Shown piece after piece: positions 17,337 to 26,280 of a stretch of 49,598 nt of DNA (the first letter of the stretch is position 1; the number at the start of each line of letters is the position of its first letter). Source of the DNA: a candidate division WWE3 bacterium (GTDB taxonomy: Bacteria > Patescibacteriota > WWE3 > JAUXAW01). The position numbers were made by a program, and so were the translations under genes. Under the pieces are notes generated by a model, which saw only the letters and a program-made list of their open reading frames with translations, was not told where the DNA came from and made no database searches. Location of the stretch: NCBI GenBank assembly GCA_030619715.1, contig JAUXAW010000004.1:1-49598 (forward strand), written 5' to 3'.

Positions 17337-18587
17337 ATGTACTTGGCTCTGTTTCTCCACCTCTATCAGCCTCCCACTCAATTTGCTAAAGTCCTGAAAT
17401 CTATTACCGACGACTCTTACCGGCGACTGCTAACTGTCATTTGGAAGTATCCAAGTGCTAAGTTGACGATAAACGTCTCCGGGTCGTTAACCGAGCAGCT
17501 AGCCGCTCACGCTGATTTGCGCAGATGTCTAGCTGATCTCGCTGATTTGGTTGAGAAGGGTCAGGTAGAGTTGGTGGGGAGTGCGGCTTATCATCCGCTT
17601 TTGACGGAGATTCCCAGAGACGAAATCCGCCGTCAGATTCTTCTCAACGACGCGATCAACAAGAGATATTTTGGTGATATGTATAACCCACGCGGCCTTT
17701 TCCCACCGGAGATGGCGGTTAACCGTCAGGTTCTGGAGGTTGTTGCAGAGATGGGATTCGATTGGATTTTGGTGGACGAATCGGCCATAAAAACTCAAAA
17801 ATCAATCCGCCACTGGCGGATCAAAAAGCAAAAATCTTTTATAAATCAAGGTTTGAGGGTTTTCGTCAGAAATTCCGATCTTTCCATCAAGATCGCCTTC
17901 AGCCAAATCCGCACGGTTGAGGAGTTAAAAAAGGAAATCTCCGCTAGGGAGCTAGGTGCTGAGGGCTATGTGCTACTTGCCATGGACGGCGAAACCTTCG
18001 GCCACCACCGCCCGGAGCAGTTCGAGCTGCTATCGCAACTCTTCGCTGCAAGCTCTAAGGATGAAATACAGTTGGTGACAATTTCCGAGCTTCAAGACCT
18101 CATCAAAACCGAACCTGTTGAAGTTGAACTTCAAACATCATCCTGGGGGCCGTGGAAGAGGTGGAAGAACCCGGAGAACCCCATCCACCAGCTTCAGTGG
18201 AAGCTCTTTCATTTGGCAACCAAAACAGTTAGGGGATCAAAGTATAGTTCGGAAAACTCGGAAAACTCAGTGAGTCAGAAAATCAGTGAGCCAGAGGACC
18301 AGAATATCAGAAGTTCTGACACACCGACACACCGACACACTGATACACCGAGTCGTTCTGAGTTTTCTGAATCTCGACAATGGCTTAAAGCAAGAGAACT
18401 CCTGGACAAAGCAATCCATAGCGACCAGTTCTGGTGGGCCTCCGCCCGCCCCTGCTGGCATTATCAGATGGTTGAGCGGGGGGCGAGGATGCTCAAAAAC
18501 GTTGTCTCGACGAGGCAGGCTAAAGAACTTTATGATAAGATTATCGAAACTGGATTGAAACTTCACGGAAAGCGAGTGATCGAATGA
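17337..18587 (+). CDS. Glycoside hydrolase family 57-like protein, copy 1, with repeat-derived insertion
   Basis: LFLHLYQPPTQF, FPPEMAVNRQVLEVVAEMGFDWILVDE, DGETFGHHRPEQFELL. Confidence 0.85.
   Translation: MYLALFLHLYQPPTQFAKVLKSITDDSYRRLLTVIWKYPSAKLTINVSGSLTEQLAAHADLRRCLADLADLVEKGQVELVGSAAYHPLLTEIPRDEIRRQILLNDAINKRYFGDMYNPRGLFPPEMAVNRQVLEVVAEMGFDWILVDESAIKTQKSIRHWRIKKQKSFINQGLRVFVRNSDLSIKIAFSQIRTVEELKKEISARELGAEGYVLLAMDGETFGHHRPEQFELLSQLFAASSKDEIQLVTISELQDLIKTEPVEVELQTSSWGPWKRWKNPENPIHQLQWKLFHLATKTVRGSKYSSENSENSVSQKISEPEDQNIRSSDTPTHRHTDTPSRSEFSESRQWLKARELLDKAIHSDQFWWASARPCWHYQMVERGARMLKNVVSTRQAKELYDKIIETGLKLHGKRVIE
18248..18371 (+). repeat. Repeat element within the GH57 CDS: near-perfect terminal inverted repeats plus tandem 8-mer ACACCGAC
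   Basis: TCGGAAAACTCAG...ACACCGACACACCGACACACTGATACACCGAGTCGTTCTGAGTTTTCTGAA; related to 47392-47512. Confidence 0.85.
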
Positions 18588-19936
18588 TTTGGGCCAATTT
18601 TCTTCACATCTACCAACCACCAACCCAAACCAAAAGAATTCTGGAGCGGGTGGTCAACGAATCGTACCGGCGGATTATTGCCGAGCTGAAAAAAGCGCCG
18701 AACGCCAAGTTGACCCTCAATATCACCGGCGGCCTAACCGAGCTTTTGGTCGAAAACGGCTTTGGGGACGTTGTTGAGGACCTAAAGGAGTTAGCTCACC
18801 GTGGTCAGATTGAGTTGACCGGCTCGGCCAAATACCACCCCCTTTTGCCAAAACTTCCCCAGTCCGAGGTGATTCGTCAGATTGAACTTGACCACGAGAC
18901 CAACAAGAAATACTTCGGTAATGCCTACAACCCCAAGGGTTTCTTTCCACCTGAGGCCGCCTACAACCGGGAACTGGCTCAAATCGTCGCCGACCTTGGC
19001 TTTGAGTGGATTTTGGCTGAGGAATTGTCGTATAACGGGACTTTTGGGGCGGTAAAATGGGACCGGTGTTATGAAGTTGAGGGGAGTGATTTAAAAATTT
19101 TTTTCAGAGAACGGGAATCTAGTTTTAAGATTCTTTCCGGTCAATTAGGCACTGTCAAACTTTTTGAGGATTACCTCGGCGAGCGTCTTGAGCGTAATGA
19201 GTACCTGCTGACGGCGATGGATGGTGAGACCTTCGGCCACCACCGTCCGGGGATGGAAAAGCTTTTGTTTGAGATTTACCGATCACCGCACATACGTACG
19301 GTAACGATTTCGCAGCTGCTGGAATTATTCCCTCAGACCGAAAGCGTCAAAACAATCCCCTCCACCTGGGCGTTGATGGAAAAGGATATCGAGAAAAAGG
19401 CGCCGTTTTCAAGATGGGATGACCCGGAGAATGAGATCCATAAGCTGCAGTGGGAGCTGACACAGCTTGCCATTGATAGCGTTCAAAAGACGGAAAAGCA
19501 ATGGTTGAAAGCAAGAGAACTTCTGGATCGAAGTTTGCATAGCGACCAATTCTGGTGGGCTTCGGCTCGGCCCTGGTGGAGTTTGGAGATGATCGAGCGG
19601 GGGGCTAATGAACTTAAGGGTGTGGTCCTCGCGGCACCGGATGCTTCCGAGAAGACCAAAAAGAAGGCGCAGGAGCTTTATTACGCTATTATCACCAAGG
19701 GTTTTGAGTGGCAGCGGACGGGTAAGGTTGAGGAAATCGCCCGCAAGGAGGACGAGGAAATTCGAGAAAGAACCGATGTGGGAATTCCTAAACTACCGCC
19801 GGAAGAGATTGAGAAGATGGTCGCAAACATCCGCCGGGAAATGCTTGAGGTGGTGGAGAAACAAGAATACGAGCGGGCGGCGCAGCTTAGGGATCGGATC
19901 AAGGAGTTGGAGGAGTATGCGGAGGACAAAAAATGA
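18584..19936 (+). CDS. Glycoside hydrolase family 57-like protein, copy 2, with C-terminal UVR-like motif
   Basis: Paralogue of the preceding CDS. C-terminus EEIEKMVANIRREMLEVVEKQEYERAAQLRDRIKELEEY. Confidence 0.85.
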   Translation: MIWANFLHIYQPPTQTKRILERVVNESYRRIIAELKKAPNAKLTLNITGGLTELLVENGFGDVVEDLKELAHRGQIELTGSAKYHPLLPKLPQSEVIRQIELDHETNKKYFGNAYNPKGFFPPEAAYNRELAQIVADLGFEWILAEELSYNGTFGAVKWDRCYEVEGSDLKIFFRERESSFKILSGQLGTVKLFEDYLGERLERNEYLLTAMDGETFGHHRPGMEKLLFEIYRSPHIRTVTISQLLELFPQTESVKTIPSTWALMEKDIEKKAPFSRWDDPENEIHKLQWELTQLAIDSVQKTEKQWLKARELLDRSLHSDQFWWASARPWWSLEMIERGANELKGVVLAAPDASEKTKKKAQELYYAIITKGFEWQRTGKVEEIARKEDEEIRERTDVGIPKLPPEEIEKMVANIRREMLEVVEKQEYERAAQLRDRIKELEEYAEDKK

Positions 19937-20928
19937 AGCTTGAGTGGCTGGGGCTTGGTGAGGCCGAGGAGAAAGTTCGAAAGGCCCTAAAAATTCCTAA
20001 AAAAAAGGCAGTTGAGGTCAAAAATGCCAATTTTGGCAAGATTAAAATCCAAAAATTTTTTGCCACTTTTAACTCCAGAACGGTTCTTGCTACATTTTTC
20101 GCCGACCCCAAAGTTGCTAAGAAAGAAGCCCTAATTCTTGATTATCTCAATTCTGTCAAGAGTTTAACTCTTGATAACACCTTTGTGGCGCCGAAAAAAC
20201 TCTATTTCAGAGACGGACTTCTGATTCGGGAGAAGGTTGCCGGTTCGATCCTGCAGCCGTGGGAGTGTTCCGACCAAATTCTTTTGCAGTTGGCTCAGAT
20301 TCTTCTTGCGTTCAAAAATGTACCTGTTCCCGACGAGCTCAAAGAATACAAGCTAAGTTTCGCCCGAATGAAAAAAGAGGCGCTAACACAGGTTCCTCAG
20401 GCAACGGAGGCCTTCACCCCTTTCCGGGGCAGTAAGGAGGTGTTTGCGCAGTTTTCTAAAGTTCTTTCTTTGGATTGGCAGCCGAGGCTGCCGCGTCTTT
20501 CTAAGGGCTTTGTTCACGGCGATTTACAGCCGGGAAATATTTTGCTTGATCCGCCGGAGGCGGACAAGCTTGGCAAGATTTCCTTGATTGACTTTGACCG
20601 CGGCGGTTACTTTTATCCACTTTTTGACGTGGCCAGTTTTGCGGTGCAGTTTACCCACGCCGCCCTTTTGGAGGGCTATCACCACAAGGAAAAACCCGAC
20701 CGACGAGAAATTCGACGCCGCGTCCAGCTTTTTGTTAGGGCGTATCGTCACGGTGCTCAGGATTTTGACGAGGAGGTTTTTAGACTTTTCAAACTTTTGA
20801 TTATCTTTAACGGATTGGCTTTTTCCACCGCCGGCTTCAGAACCAAGGTAGCCCGTGGCCACAAACACCTCCTTTTTGGTTTATTTCGCCAGGAGTTGGG
20901 GTGGTTTGTGGGTCGAGGTGTGAAGTGA
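19933..20928 (+). CDS. APH/choline-kinase-like phosphotransferase
   Basis: FVHGDLQPGNILLDP...ISLIDFDRGGYFYPLFDVASF. Confidence 0.82.
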   Translation: MKLEWLGLGEAEEKVRKALKIPKKKAVEVKNANFGKIKIQKFFATFNSRTVLATFFADPKVAKKEALILDYLNSVKSLTLDNTFVAPKKLYFRDGLLIREKVAGSILQPWECSDQILLQLAQILLAFKNVPVPDELKEYKLSFARMKKEALTQVPQATEAFTPFRGSKEVFAQFSKVLSLDWQPRLPRLSKGFVHGDLQPGNILLDPPEADKLGKISLIDFDRGGYFYPLFDVASFAVQFTHAALLEGYHHKEKPDRREIRRRVQLFVRAYRHGAQDFDEEVFRLFKLLIIFNGLAFSTAGFRTKVARGHKHLLFGLFRQELGWFVGRGVK

Positions 20929-20971
20929 CAATAAACATTAGTCCTGGAAGGTTGTACTGACAAGGAATTCG

Positions 20972-22459
20972 ATGGGGAAGTCTGGAAAATCGAAAAAGAA
21001 AAAGTTGAAAGTTTTGATTGCGGCGTCGGAGTGTGCGCCATTTGTTAAGGTCGGTGGGTTGGCGGATGTGGTTGGGTCTTTGCCCAAAGCGCTCGAAAAG
21101 ATAAACGTTGACGTTCGTGTGGTTATTCCTTACTACAAGGAAGTGCAAAGTTCAAAGTTCAAAGTTCAAAGTTGCAATTCAAAGTTCAAAGTTAAGTTTG
21201 GGAGAGCCGAAGAGGTCGGCGTTTACGAATCGAGATTGCCTGGTTCCGAGGTTCCCATCTACTTTTTGGAAAATCAAAAGTACCTCTCCGGTGGGGGAGT
21301 TTACTTCAGCAAGGATGCTTTTGTTTCCAGTCAAGAGGAGATTAGAAGGTTTGCCTTTTTCTCAAAAGCCGTTGTTGAGTTTATTAAAGTGAGTGAACGG
21401 AAGCCCGATGTGGTTCACTGCAACGATTGGCACACCGGTTTAGTGCCGGGATTGATTAAAAGTTCAAAGTTGGGACATTCCGCAACTGTCTTCACCATTC
21501 ACAATTTAGCCAACCAGGGGTTCGCTGAATTGAGTATTTTGAAGAATTTAAACTCTATCACTCCTGAATCTGAACTGATAAGATGGGACGCAGAGGATGA
21601 TAACCTCGACCTTATGCTCCAAGGCGTCACCGCCGCCGATGTCGTTAGCACTGTCAGTCCGAGCTATGCTAAGGAGATTTTGACCCCCGAATTTGGCGAG
21701 GGGCTCCATCAAGTGCTAAAAGCACGGGAAGCCCGTCTCTTTGGTATCCTCAACGGAATCGACTACCAAATTTGGAATCCGGAGATGGATCAAAAGATCG
21801 AGTTCAACTACGGGCTCAAGGAGGGTCCGGCAGGCAAAGTGGGCAACAAGATTTATCTGCAGAAAGAGCTGGGTTTGACCGTCAATCCCGAGGTTCCTCT
21901 CATTGGAGTGGTTACTCGTCTGGCCGAGCAGAAGGGCATTGACATTCTCCTGGAGGCTCTGAAGGGTATTTTGGCTTTTGGGGCGCAGTTGGTGATTTTG
22001 GGAGTAGGTGATCCAAAAATTGAGAAAGAATTAAGGATTAAGAACGAAGAATTAAGGGAAAAGGGGAGCTTCAAGGCGATTATTAGGTTTGACGAAGAGC
22101 TCGCTCACCGTATCTACGCCGCTTCCGACCTCTTTCTGATGCCCTCCAAGTTTGAACCCTGCGGTCTGGTGCAGATTATTGCCATGCGCTACGGAGCCCT
22201 ACCGATCGTCAGGGAAACCGGGGGGCTTAAGGACACGGTCGAAGACGCCAAAACGGGGTTTGTCTTCAGGGAATACTCGGCCGAGGCTCTACTGGAAGTG
22301 GTTGAGCGTGCGGCTGGTCGCTTCGGCGTTGAAAATATTGAGTTTCGGCAAATGATTAGCAGAGCGATGCAAGCGGATTTTTCTTGGGAACGTTCGGCCG
22401 GGGAGTATTTACAACTCTATCAACGTGCGTTAGAATATAAGAACCTGCAATCCGCCTAA
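20972..22459 (+). CDS. glgA: Glycogen/starch synthase (GT5), copy 2
   Basis: LKVLIAASECAPFVKVGGLADVVGSLPKAL, VVHCNDWHTGLVPG, PSKFEPCGLVQIIAMRYGALPIVRETGGLKDTV. Confidence 0.93.
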   Translation: MGKSGKSKKKKLKVLIAASECAPFVKVGGLADVVGSLPKALEKINVDVRVVIPYYKEVQSSKFKVQSCNSKFKVKFGRAEEVGVYESRLPGSEVPIYFLENQKYLSGGGVYFSKDAFVSSQEEIRRFAFFSKAVVEFIKVSERKPDVVHCNDWHTGLVPGLIKSSKLGHSATVFTIHNLANQGFAELSILKNLNSITPESELIRWDAEDDNLDLMLQGVTAADVVSTVSPSYAKEILTPEFGEGLHQVLKAREARLFGILNGIDYQIWNPEMDQKIEFNYGLKEGPAGKVGNKIYLQKELGLTVNPEVPLIGVVTRLAEQKGIDILLEALKGILAFGAQLVILGVGDPKIEKELRIKNEELREKGSFKAIIRFDEELAHRIYAASDLFLMPSKFEPCGLVQIIAMRYGALPIVRETGGLKDTVEDAKTGFVFREYSAEALLEVVERAAGRFGVENIEFRQMISRAMQADFSWERSAGEYLQLYQRALEYKNLQSA

Positions 22460-22527
22460 GTCGGATTGCAGAACCTTGCATTTGAGCATAGTCTCCGCTT
22501 CGCTACGACTGTTAGCTCAAAAGTAAG
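22438..22527 (+). repeat. Dispersed double-hairpin repeat, copy 2
   Basis: First hairpin is a perfect 10-bp stem CTGCAATCCG/CGGATTGCAG; the rest matches copy 1. Confidence 0.9.
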
Positions 22528-22544
22528 AGGGAGGAAGCGTTTTG

Positions 22545-23483
22545 ATGACCAAATTCCGCCAAAACCCGATCACCAAAGAGTGGACAATTATCTCCCCGGG
22601 ACGCAAAAAAAGGCCGGTAGCGGTTGGGCCGAAATCAGCCTTGAGCGGAGCCGAAAGGTGTCCCTTTTGCGTCGGCAATGAGGACTTGGCTCCGGTTGAG
22701 GTTTATCGACTCCCCGCGGGTACGAAGGGTAATACCGAGTGGAGGACGCGGGTAATTCCCAATAAGTATCCGATCACTGATTTTCACGAGGTAATCATCC
22801 ACAGTCCCGACCACGAAAAAGACCTCGATGAGTTGCCTTTGGAGCAGGTTGAGCTCGTTCTCCGCACCTACAAGGATCGATACAATTTTTACAAAAACAA
22901 AAGATCCGACTTTTATGTCCATATCTACAACAACGCTGGCAAAGAGGCCGGAGCTTCGATAAGACATCCGCACTCACAGTTGGTGGTTTTCAACCATATT
23001 CCCGAGGAGGTGGCCGAAGAGATTGAGGGGGCTAAAGATTATTTTGAGAGAAAGGGCGTTTGTCCCTATTGCGACCTGGTCAAAAAGGAAATTAGCAGTA
23101 AGGAGAGGGTAGTGCTAGAAGGTGAGTTTTTCGTGGTCTTAACGCCTTTCCAATCCGAGTGGCCCTACGAGATTACGATTTTTCCGAAAAAGCACCAAGC
23201 CGACTTTGGTCAAATTAGCGATGAGGAGCTTGTGGACCTCGCCTCGGTCCTGCAGCAAACTTTGAAAGCATACAACAAGGTTCTTTCCAATCCCGATCGC
23301 AATTTCTGGATTCACTCACTACCCATTCGTGGAGAAGATCCTCGGGCTCAGTACTACCACTGGCACTTGGATCTGATTCCCCGCATCAAAACCCTCGGCG
23401 GATTGGAGCTTGGGGCCGGTATTATGGTCGACGACCGCGTCGGCCCCGAAACCGCCGCCAAGCAGCTGCGAGAGGTTTTGTAA
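22545..23483 (+). CDS. galT: Galactose-1-phosphate uridylyltransferase-like (GalT/HIT superfamily)
   Basis: FRQNPITKEWTIISPGR, CPFCVGNE, NNAGKEAGASIRHPHSQLVV, YYHWHLDLIPR. Confidence 0.88.
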   Translation: MTKFRQNPITKEWTIISPGRKKRPVAVGPKSALSGAERCPFCVGNEDLAPVEVYRLPAGTKGNTEWRTRVIPNKYPITDFHEVIIHSPDHEKDLDELPLEQVELVLRTYKDRYNFYKNKRSDFYVHIYNNAGKEAGASIRHPHSQLVVFNHIPEEVAEEIEGAKDYFERKGVCPYCDLVKKEISSKERVVLEGEFFVVLTPFQSEWPYEITIFPKKHQADFGQISDEELVDLASVLQQTLKAYNKVLSNPDRNFWIHSLPIRGEDPRAQYYHWHLDLIPRIKTLGGLELGAGIMVDDRVGPETAAKQLREVL

Positions 23484-23488
23484 TTCAG

Positions 23489-23512
23489 GCTCGGCTCACG
23501 ATTCACTCTTCG
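23489..23512. repeat. 24-nt dispersed repeat GCTCGGCTCACGATTCACTCTTCG, copy A
   Basis: Identical to 38566-38589. Confidence 0.85.
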
Positions 23513-23531
23513 AGCATTCGCCCTGCAGGCC

Positions 23532-23921
23532 CTACTTCAGTTCAACTTTCGCCCCCGCCGCCTCCAGCTTCTTCTTGGCCTCTTCGGCGTCTTCTTTCTT
23601 GGCTTTTTCCAAGACCAGCTTCGGGGCCGATTCGACCAATTCTTTGGCTTCCTTCAAACCCAACTGCTGGTTGATTTCGCGAACGGCTTTAATAACCTTG
23701 ATTTTCTGATCTCCGGCGGCAGCAAGAATGACATCATATTCGGACTTCTCTTCAGCCTTAGCCTCACCTTCAGCTTGCTCCGCTGGAGCGGCTGCGGGGG
23801 CGGCCATTGCCGCGGCACTGACACCAAACTTTTCCTCCAAGGCCTTAACCAACTCATTGAGCTCCAACACAGTCAGGGATTCAACGTCTTTGATAATACC
23901 TTCAATATCCTTTTTTGCCAT
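23532..23921 (-). CDS. rplL: 50S ribosomal protein L7/L12
   Basis: [20 protein letters not shown]...[33 protein letters not shown]. Confidence 0.97.
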   Translation of the reverse strand: MAKKDIEGIIKDVESLTVLELNELVKALEEKFGVSAAAMAAPAAAPAEQAEGEAKAEEKSEYDVILAAAGDQKIKVIKAVREINQQLGLKEAKELVESAPKLVLEKAKKEDAEEAKKKLEAAGAKVELK

Positions 23922-23927
23922 GATAGT

Positions 23928-24434
23928 TCACCCCGCTTTCAAAACCGTAACCAACTTCACTTGATTCCCCTTCGCCACACTAACCAGTCTGACAATGGGG
24001 GACTGTATCATTCCCACAACCTTTGCCAACAGGACCTCACGACTGGGTAGCGAGGCAATCTCTTTCAGCGTTTCACCAACTGTCCAAACCCCCTCAAAAA
24101 ACCCACCCTTGACCTTCAGCGCTTCGTGCTCTTTGGCAAACTCATACAAAACCTTCAGTGGCTTGATCTCGTCTTCATAACTCAAAACCACCGCAGTTGG
24201 TCCTGCCAACTGGTAATCAGTAATTGGTAATTGGTGATTAGTATCTTTGAGAGCCAGGTTCAGTAAAGTGTTTTTAACAACTTGATAGTCTGCCTGAAAC
24301 TTATCCAATTGCCTCCGCAACACCTCAACCTCGGGCACCGAAAGCCCGTGATAATCGGTAAGAATAACGCCTTTTGCCTTTGATAATTTTTCTTTTAAGT
24401 TTTTAACAATTTGGATCTTTTTCTCGCTAGGCAT
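23928..24434 (-). CDS. rplJ: 50S ribosomal protein L10
   Basis: LSKAKGVILTDYHGLSVPEVEVLRRQL, YQVVKNTLLNLAL, LAGPTAVVLSYED. Confidence 0.95.
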   Translation of the reverse strand: MPSEKKIQIVKNLKEKLSKAKGVILTDYHGLSVPEVEVLRRQLDKFQADYQVVKNTLLNLALKDTNHQLPITDYQLAGPTAVVLSYEDEIKPLKVLYEFAKEHEALKVKGGFFEGVWTVGETLKEIASLPSREVLLAKVVGMIQSPIVRLVSVAKGNQVKLVTVLKAG

Positions 24435-24442
24435 TTTGACCT

Positions 24443-24495
24443 CCTACACGGGCGGGAAGCCTTTAAGCTAGGCAGCTCCCGTGGTCTTAGGAACT
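24443..24495 (-). ncRNA. Candidate L10 leader (rplJ autoregulatory leader)
   Basis: Minus strand just upstream of rplJ: CCTAAGACCACGGGAGCTGCCTAGCTTAAAGGCTTCCCGCCCGTGTAGGAGG; kink-turn-like CCTAAGACCACGGG/CCCGTGTAGG stem. Confidence 0.6.
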
Positions 24496-24570
24496 AACTA
24501 GAGCCATTTTAGCAAGTCTCAGTTCCCTCGTCAATCCTCGTATTTTTAGCTTTGAGCTGTAGTTTTGAGT

Positions 24571-24993
24571 TTACGTTACCTCTATCCCCATACTCTTCGC
24601 TGTCCCCTCAATGATTTTGATTGCGCTTTCGATGTCCTTGGCGTTTAGGTCTTTCATCTTTTCCTCGGCGATCTTCTTGACTTGCTGCCGCGTTACCTTG
24701 CCAACTTTGTCTCGACCGGTAGAACCTGCGCCCTTTTCGATTCCCGCCGCTTTTTTCAATAGAACCGAAGCCGGTGGAGTCTTGACGATAAAATCAAAAC
24801 TGCGGTCCTCATAAATCGTGATCACTGCGGGGACAACGACATCGCCCATCTCCTTGGTGCGCTCGTTATACTGCTTGCAAAAATCCATAATCGCCACACC
24901 GTGTTGACCCAAAGCAGGGCCAATGGGAGGGGCGGGAGTCGCTTTTCCGGCAGGAATATTAAGTTTGACCTTGGCTTTAACCTTTTTAACCAT
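24571..24993 (-). CDS. rplK: 50S ribosomal protein L11
   Basis: [37 protein letters not shown]. Confidence 0.97.
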   Translation of the reverse strand: MVKKVKAKVKLNIPAGKATPAPPIGPALGQHGVAIMDFCKQYNERTKEMGDVVVPAVITIYEDRSFDFIVKTPPASVLLKKAAGIEKGAGSTGRDKVGKVTRQQVKKIAEEKMKDLNAKDIESAIKIIEGTAKSMGIEVT

Positions 24994-24996
24994 CTT

Positions 24997-25584
24997 TTAA
25001 AGCTGACTGACCTGAAGGAAGTCAAGCTCAACCGGTGTTTCTCTGCCGAATATTGATACTAAAACCTTCACCTTTCCCTTCTCATCATCAATCTCTTCAA
25101 CCTTACCGAGGAAATCGGTGAACGGGCCATCGATGATTTTGATGCTTTCGCCGACGGTAAACTTGGCCTCAAACTTCGGTGCCTCCATCTTCATAAATTT
25201 CAAAATTGCTTTGACTTCCTTCTCCGGTAGCGGGGTTGGTTTGGCGCCGATGCCAACGAAGCCAGTCACGCCGGCGGTGTTGCGAACGACCTGCCAAGTG
25301 GTATCGTTAAGTTCCATTTTGATAAGAACATAGCCCGGGAAAAGCCTTTCCTGAACCTCTTTTTTCTTACCGGACTCGATCACAATCTTGCTCTGCGTCG
25401 GCACCAGAATTTCCGCAATCTGGTCCTCTAAACCCGAAGCCTCAATTCGCTGTCGCAAGGTTGTTGCCACCTTATTTTCATGTCCCGAGGCGGTGTGAAC
25501 GACGTACCAGTGGAGCTTGTCCGCTTCTTTTTTAAGGTTTTCTTTGATTTTAGTATCAACCTGTTTCGTATCGGTTTTTTCCAT
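24997..25584 (-). CDS. nusG: Transcription termination/antitermination protein NusG
   Basis: LHWYVVHTASGHENKV, LFPGYVLIKMELND, GPFTDFLGKVEEIDDEKGKVKVLVSIFGRETPVELDFLQV. Confidence 0.95.
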   Translation of the reverse strand: MEKTDTKQVDTKIKENLKKEADKLHWYVVHTASGHENKVATTLRQRIEASGLEDQIAEILVPTQSKIVIESGKKKEVQERLFPGYVLIKMELNDTTWQVVRNTAGVTGFVGIGAKPTPLPEKEVKAILKFMKMEAPKFEAKFTVGESIKIIDGPFTDFLGKVEEIDDEKGKVKVLVSIFGRETPVELDFLQVSQL

Positions 25585-25708
25585 CCTGCCGCTCCTAAAC
25601 TCAAAACGCAAAACCCAAATCTCAAAACCACAACTTAGATCTCAAATCTTTAAAGATTTACGGTTTTGACATGTGGATTTGAGTTTTGACATTTGAGATT
25701 TGAGATTT

Positions 25709-25891
25709 TTACTTAACAATCACTCCCACCAACTTCGTCAACACGTAGTCTAGCACTCCTATGTACAGTCCTACCACCAGACTGACTCCAACCACAATCG
25801 CCGTCAGTCGCAGCGTCTGCTGCCGCGTCGGCCAAACAACCTTTTTCAGCTCCGTCTGGACCTCTTTTAAGAATTTAGTCAGTTTGTTCAT
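25709..25891 (-). CDS. secE: Preprotein translocase subunit SecE
   Basis: FLKEVQTELKKVVWPTRQQTLRLTAIVVGVSLVVGLYIGVLDYVLTKL. Confidence 0.93.
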   Translation of the reverse strand: MNKLTKFLKEVQTELKKVVWPTRQQTLRLTAIVVGVSLVVGLYIGVLDYVLTKLVGVIVK

Positions 25892-25936
25892 AACACGCTA
25901 GGGATTCTAGCATAAGCGGGGGAGGGGAGTAAAGGA

Positions 25937-26010
25937 TGGCAGGCCCGCCCAGATTCGAACTGGGAACGGCGGTTTTGGAGACCGCTATGATACCGTTTCA
26001 CCACGGACCT
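25937..26010 (-). tRNA. tRNA-Trp(CCA)
   Basis: Anticodon arm GCGGT-CTCCAAA-ACCGC, T-loop TTCGAAT, encoded CCA. Confidence 0.92.
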
Positions 26011-26017
26011 TTATCAC

Positions 26018-26097
26018 TTTTGAGCTAGTAGTCGTAGTGTAGCGAAGACTACGCTCAAATGCAAGGTTCTGCGAGCGAAGCGAGCAGGTTCTTATTT
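26018..26097 (-). repeat. Dispersed double-hairpin repeat, copy 3 (minus orientation)
   Basis: Complement reads AATAAGAACCTGCTCGCTTCGCTCGCAGAACCTTGCATTTGAGCGTAGTC...GACTACTAGCTCAAAAGTG; includes the rpmG stop codon. Confidence 0.9.
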
Positions 26098-26262
26098 TAG
26101 CTTCTTCTCTTCAACATGCATTGTGTGTTTGCGGCAGTGCTTGCAATGTTTCTTCAATTCCAATTTTTCCTTAATCTCTTTGCTTCTCGAGGTGGTGTAA
26201 TTTTGCTGCCCACACTCTTTGCATTTAAGATGAATTTTGATTCGCAAACTTTTCTTCGCCAT
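26092..26262 (-). CDS. rpmG: 50S ribosomal protein L33
   Basis: Translated by hand: MAKKSLRIKIHLKCKECGQQNYTTSRSKEIKEKLELKKHCKHCRKHTMHVEEKKLK. Confidence 0.9.
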   Translation of the reverse strand: MAKKSLRIKIHLKCKECGQQNYTTSRSKEIKEKLELKKHCKHCRKHTMHVEEKKLK

Positions 26263-26280
26263 TTCATTTCCATTTCAATC

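Noticed and set aside
21142-21195. Tandem CAAAGTT repeats as a CRISPR array
   Set aside because: Units are 7 bp without spacers and are translated in frame.
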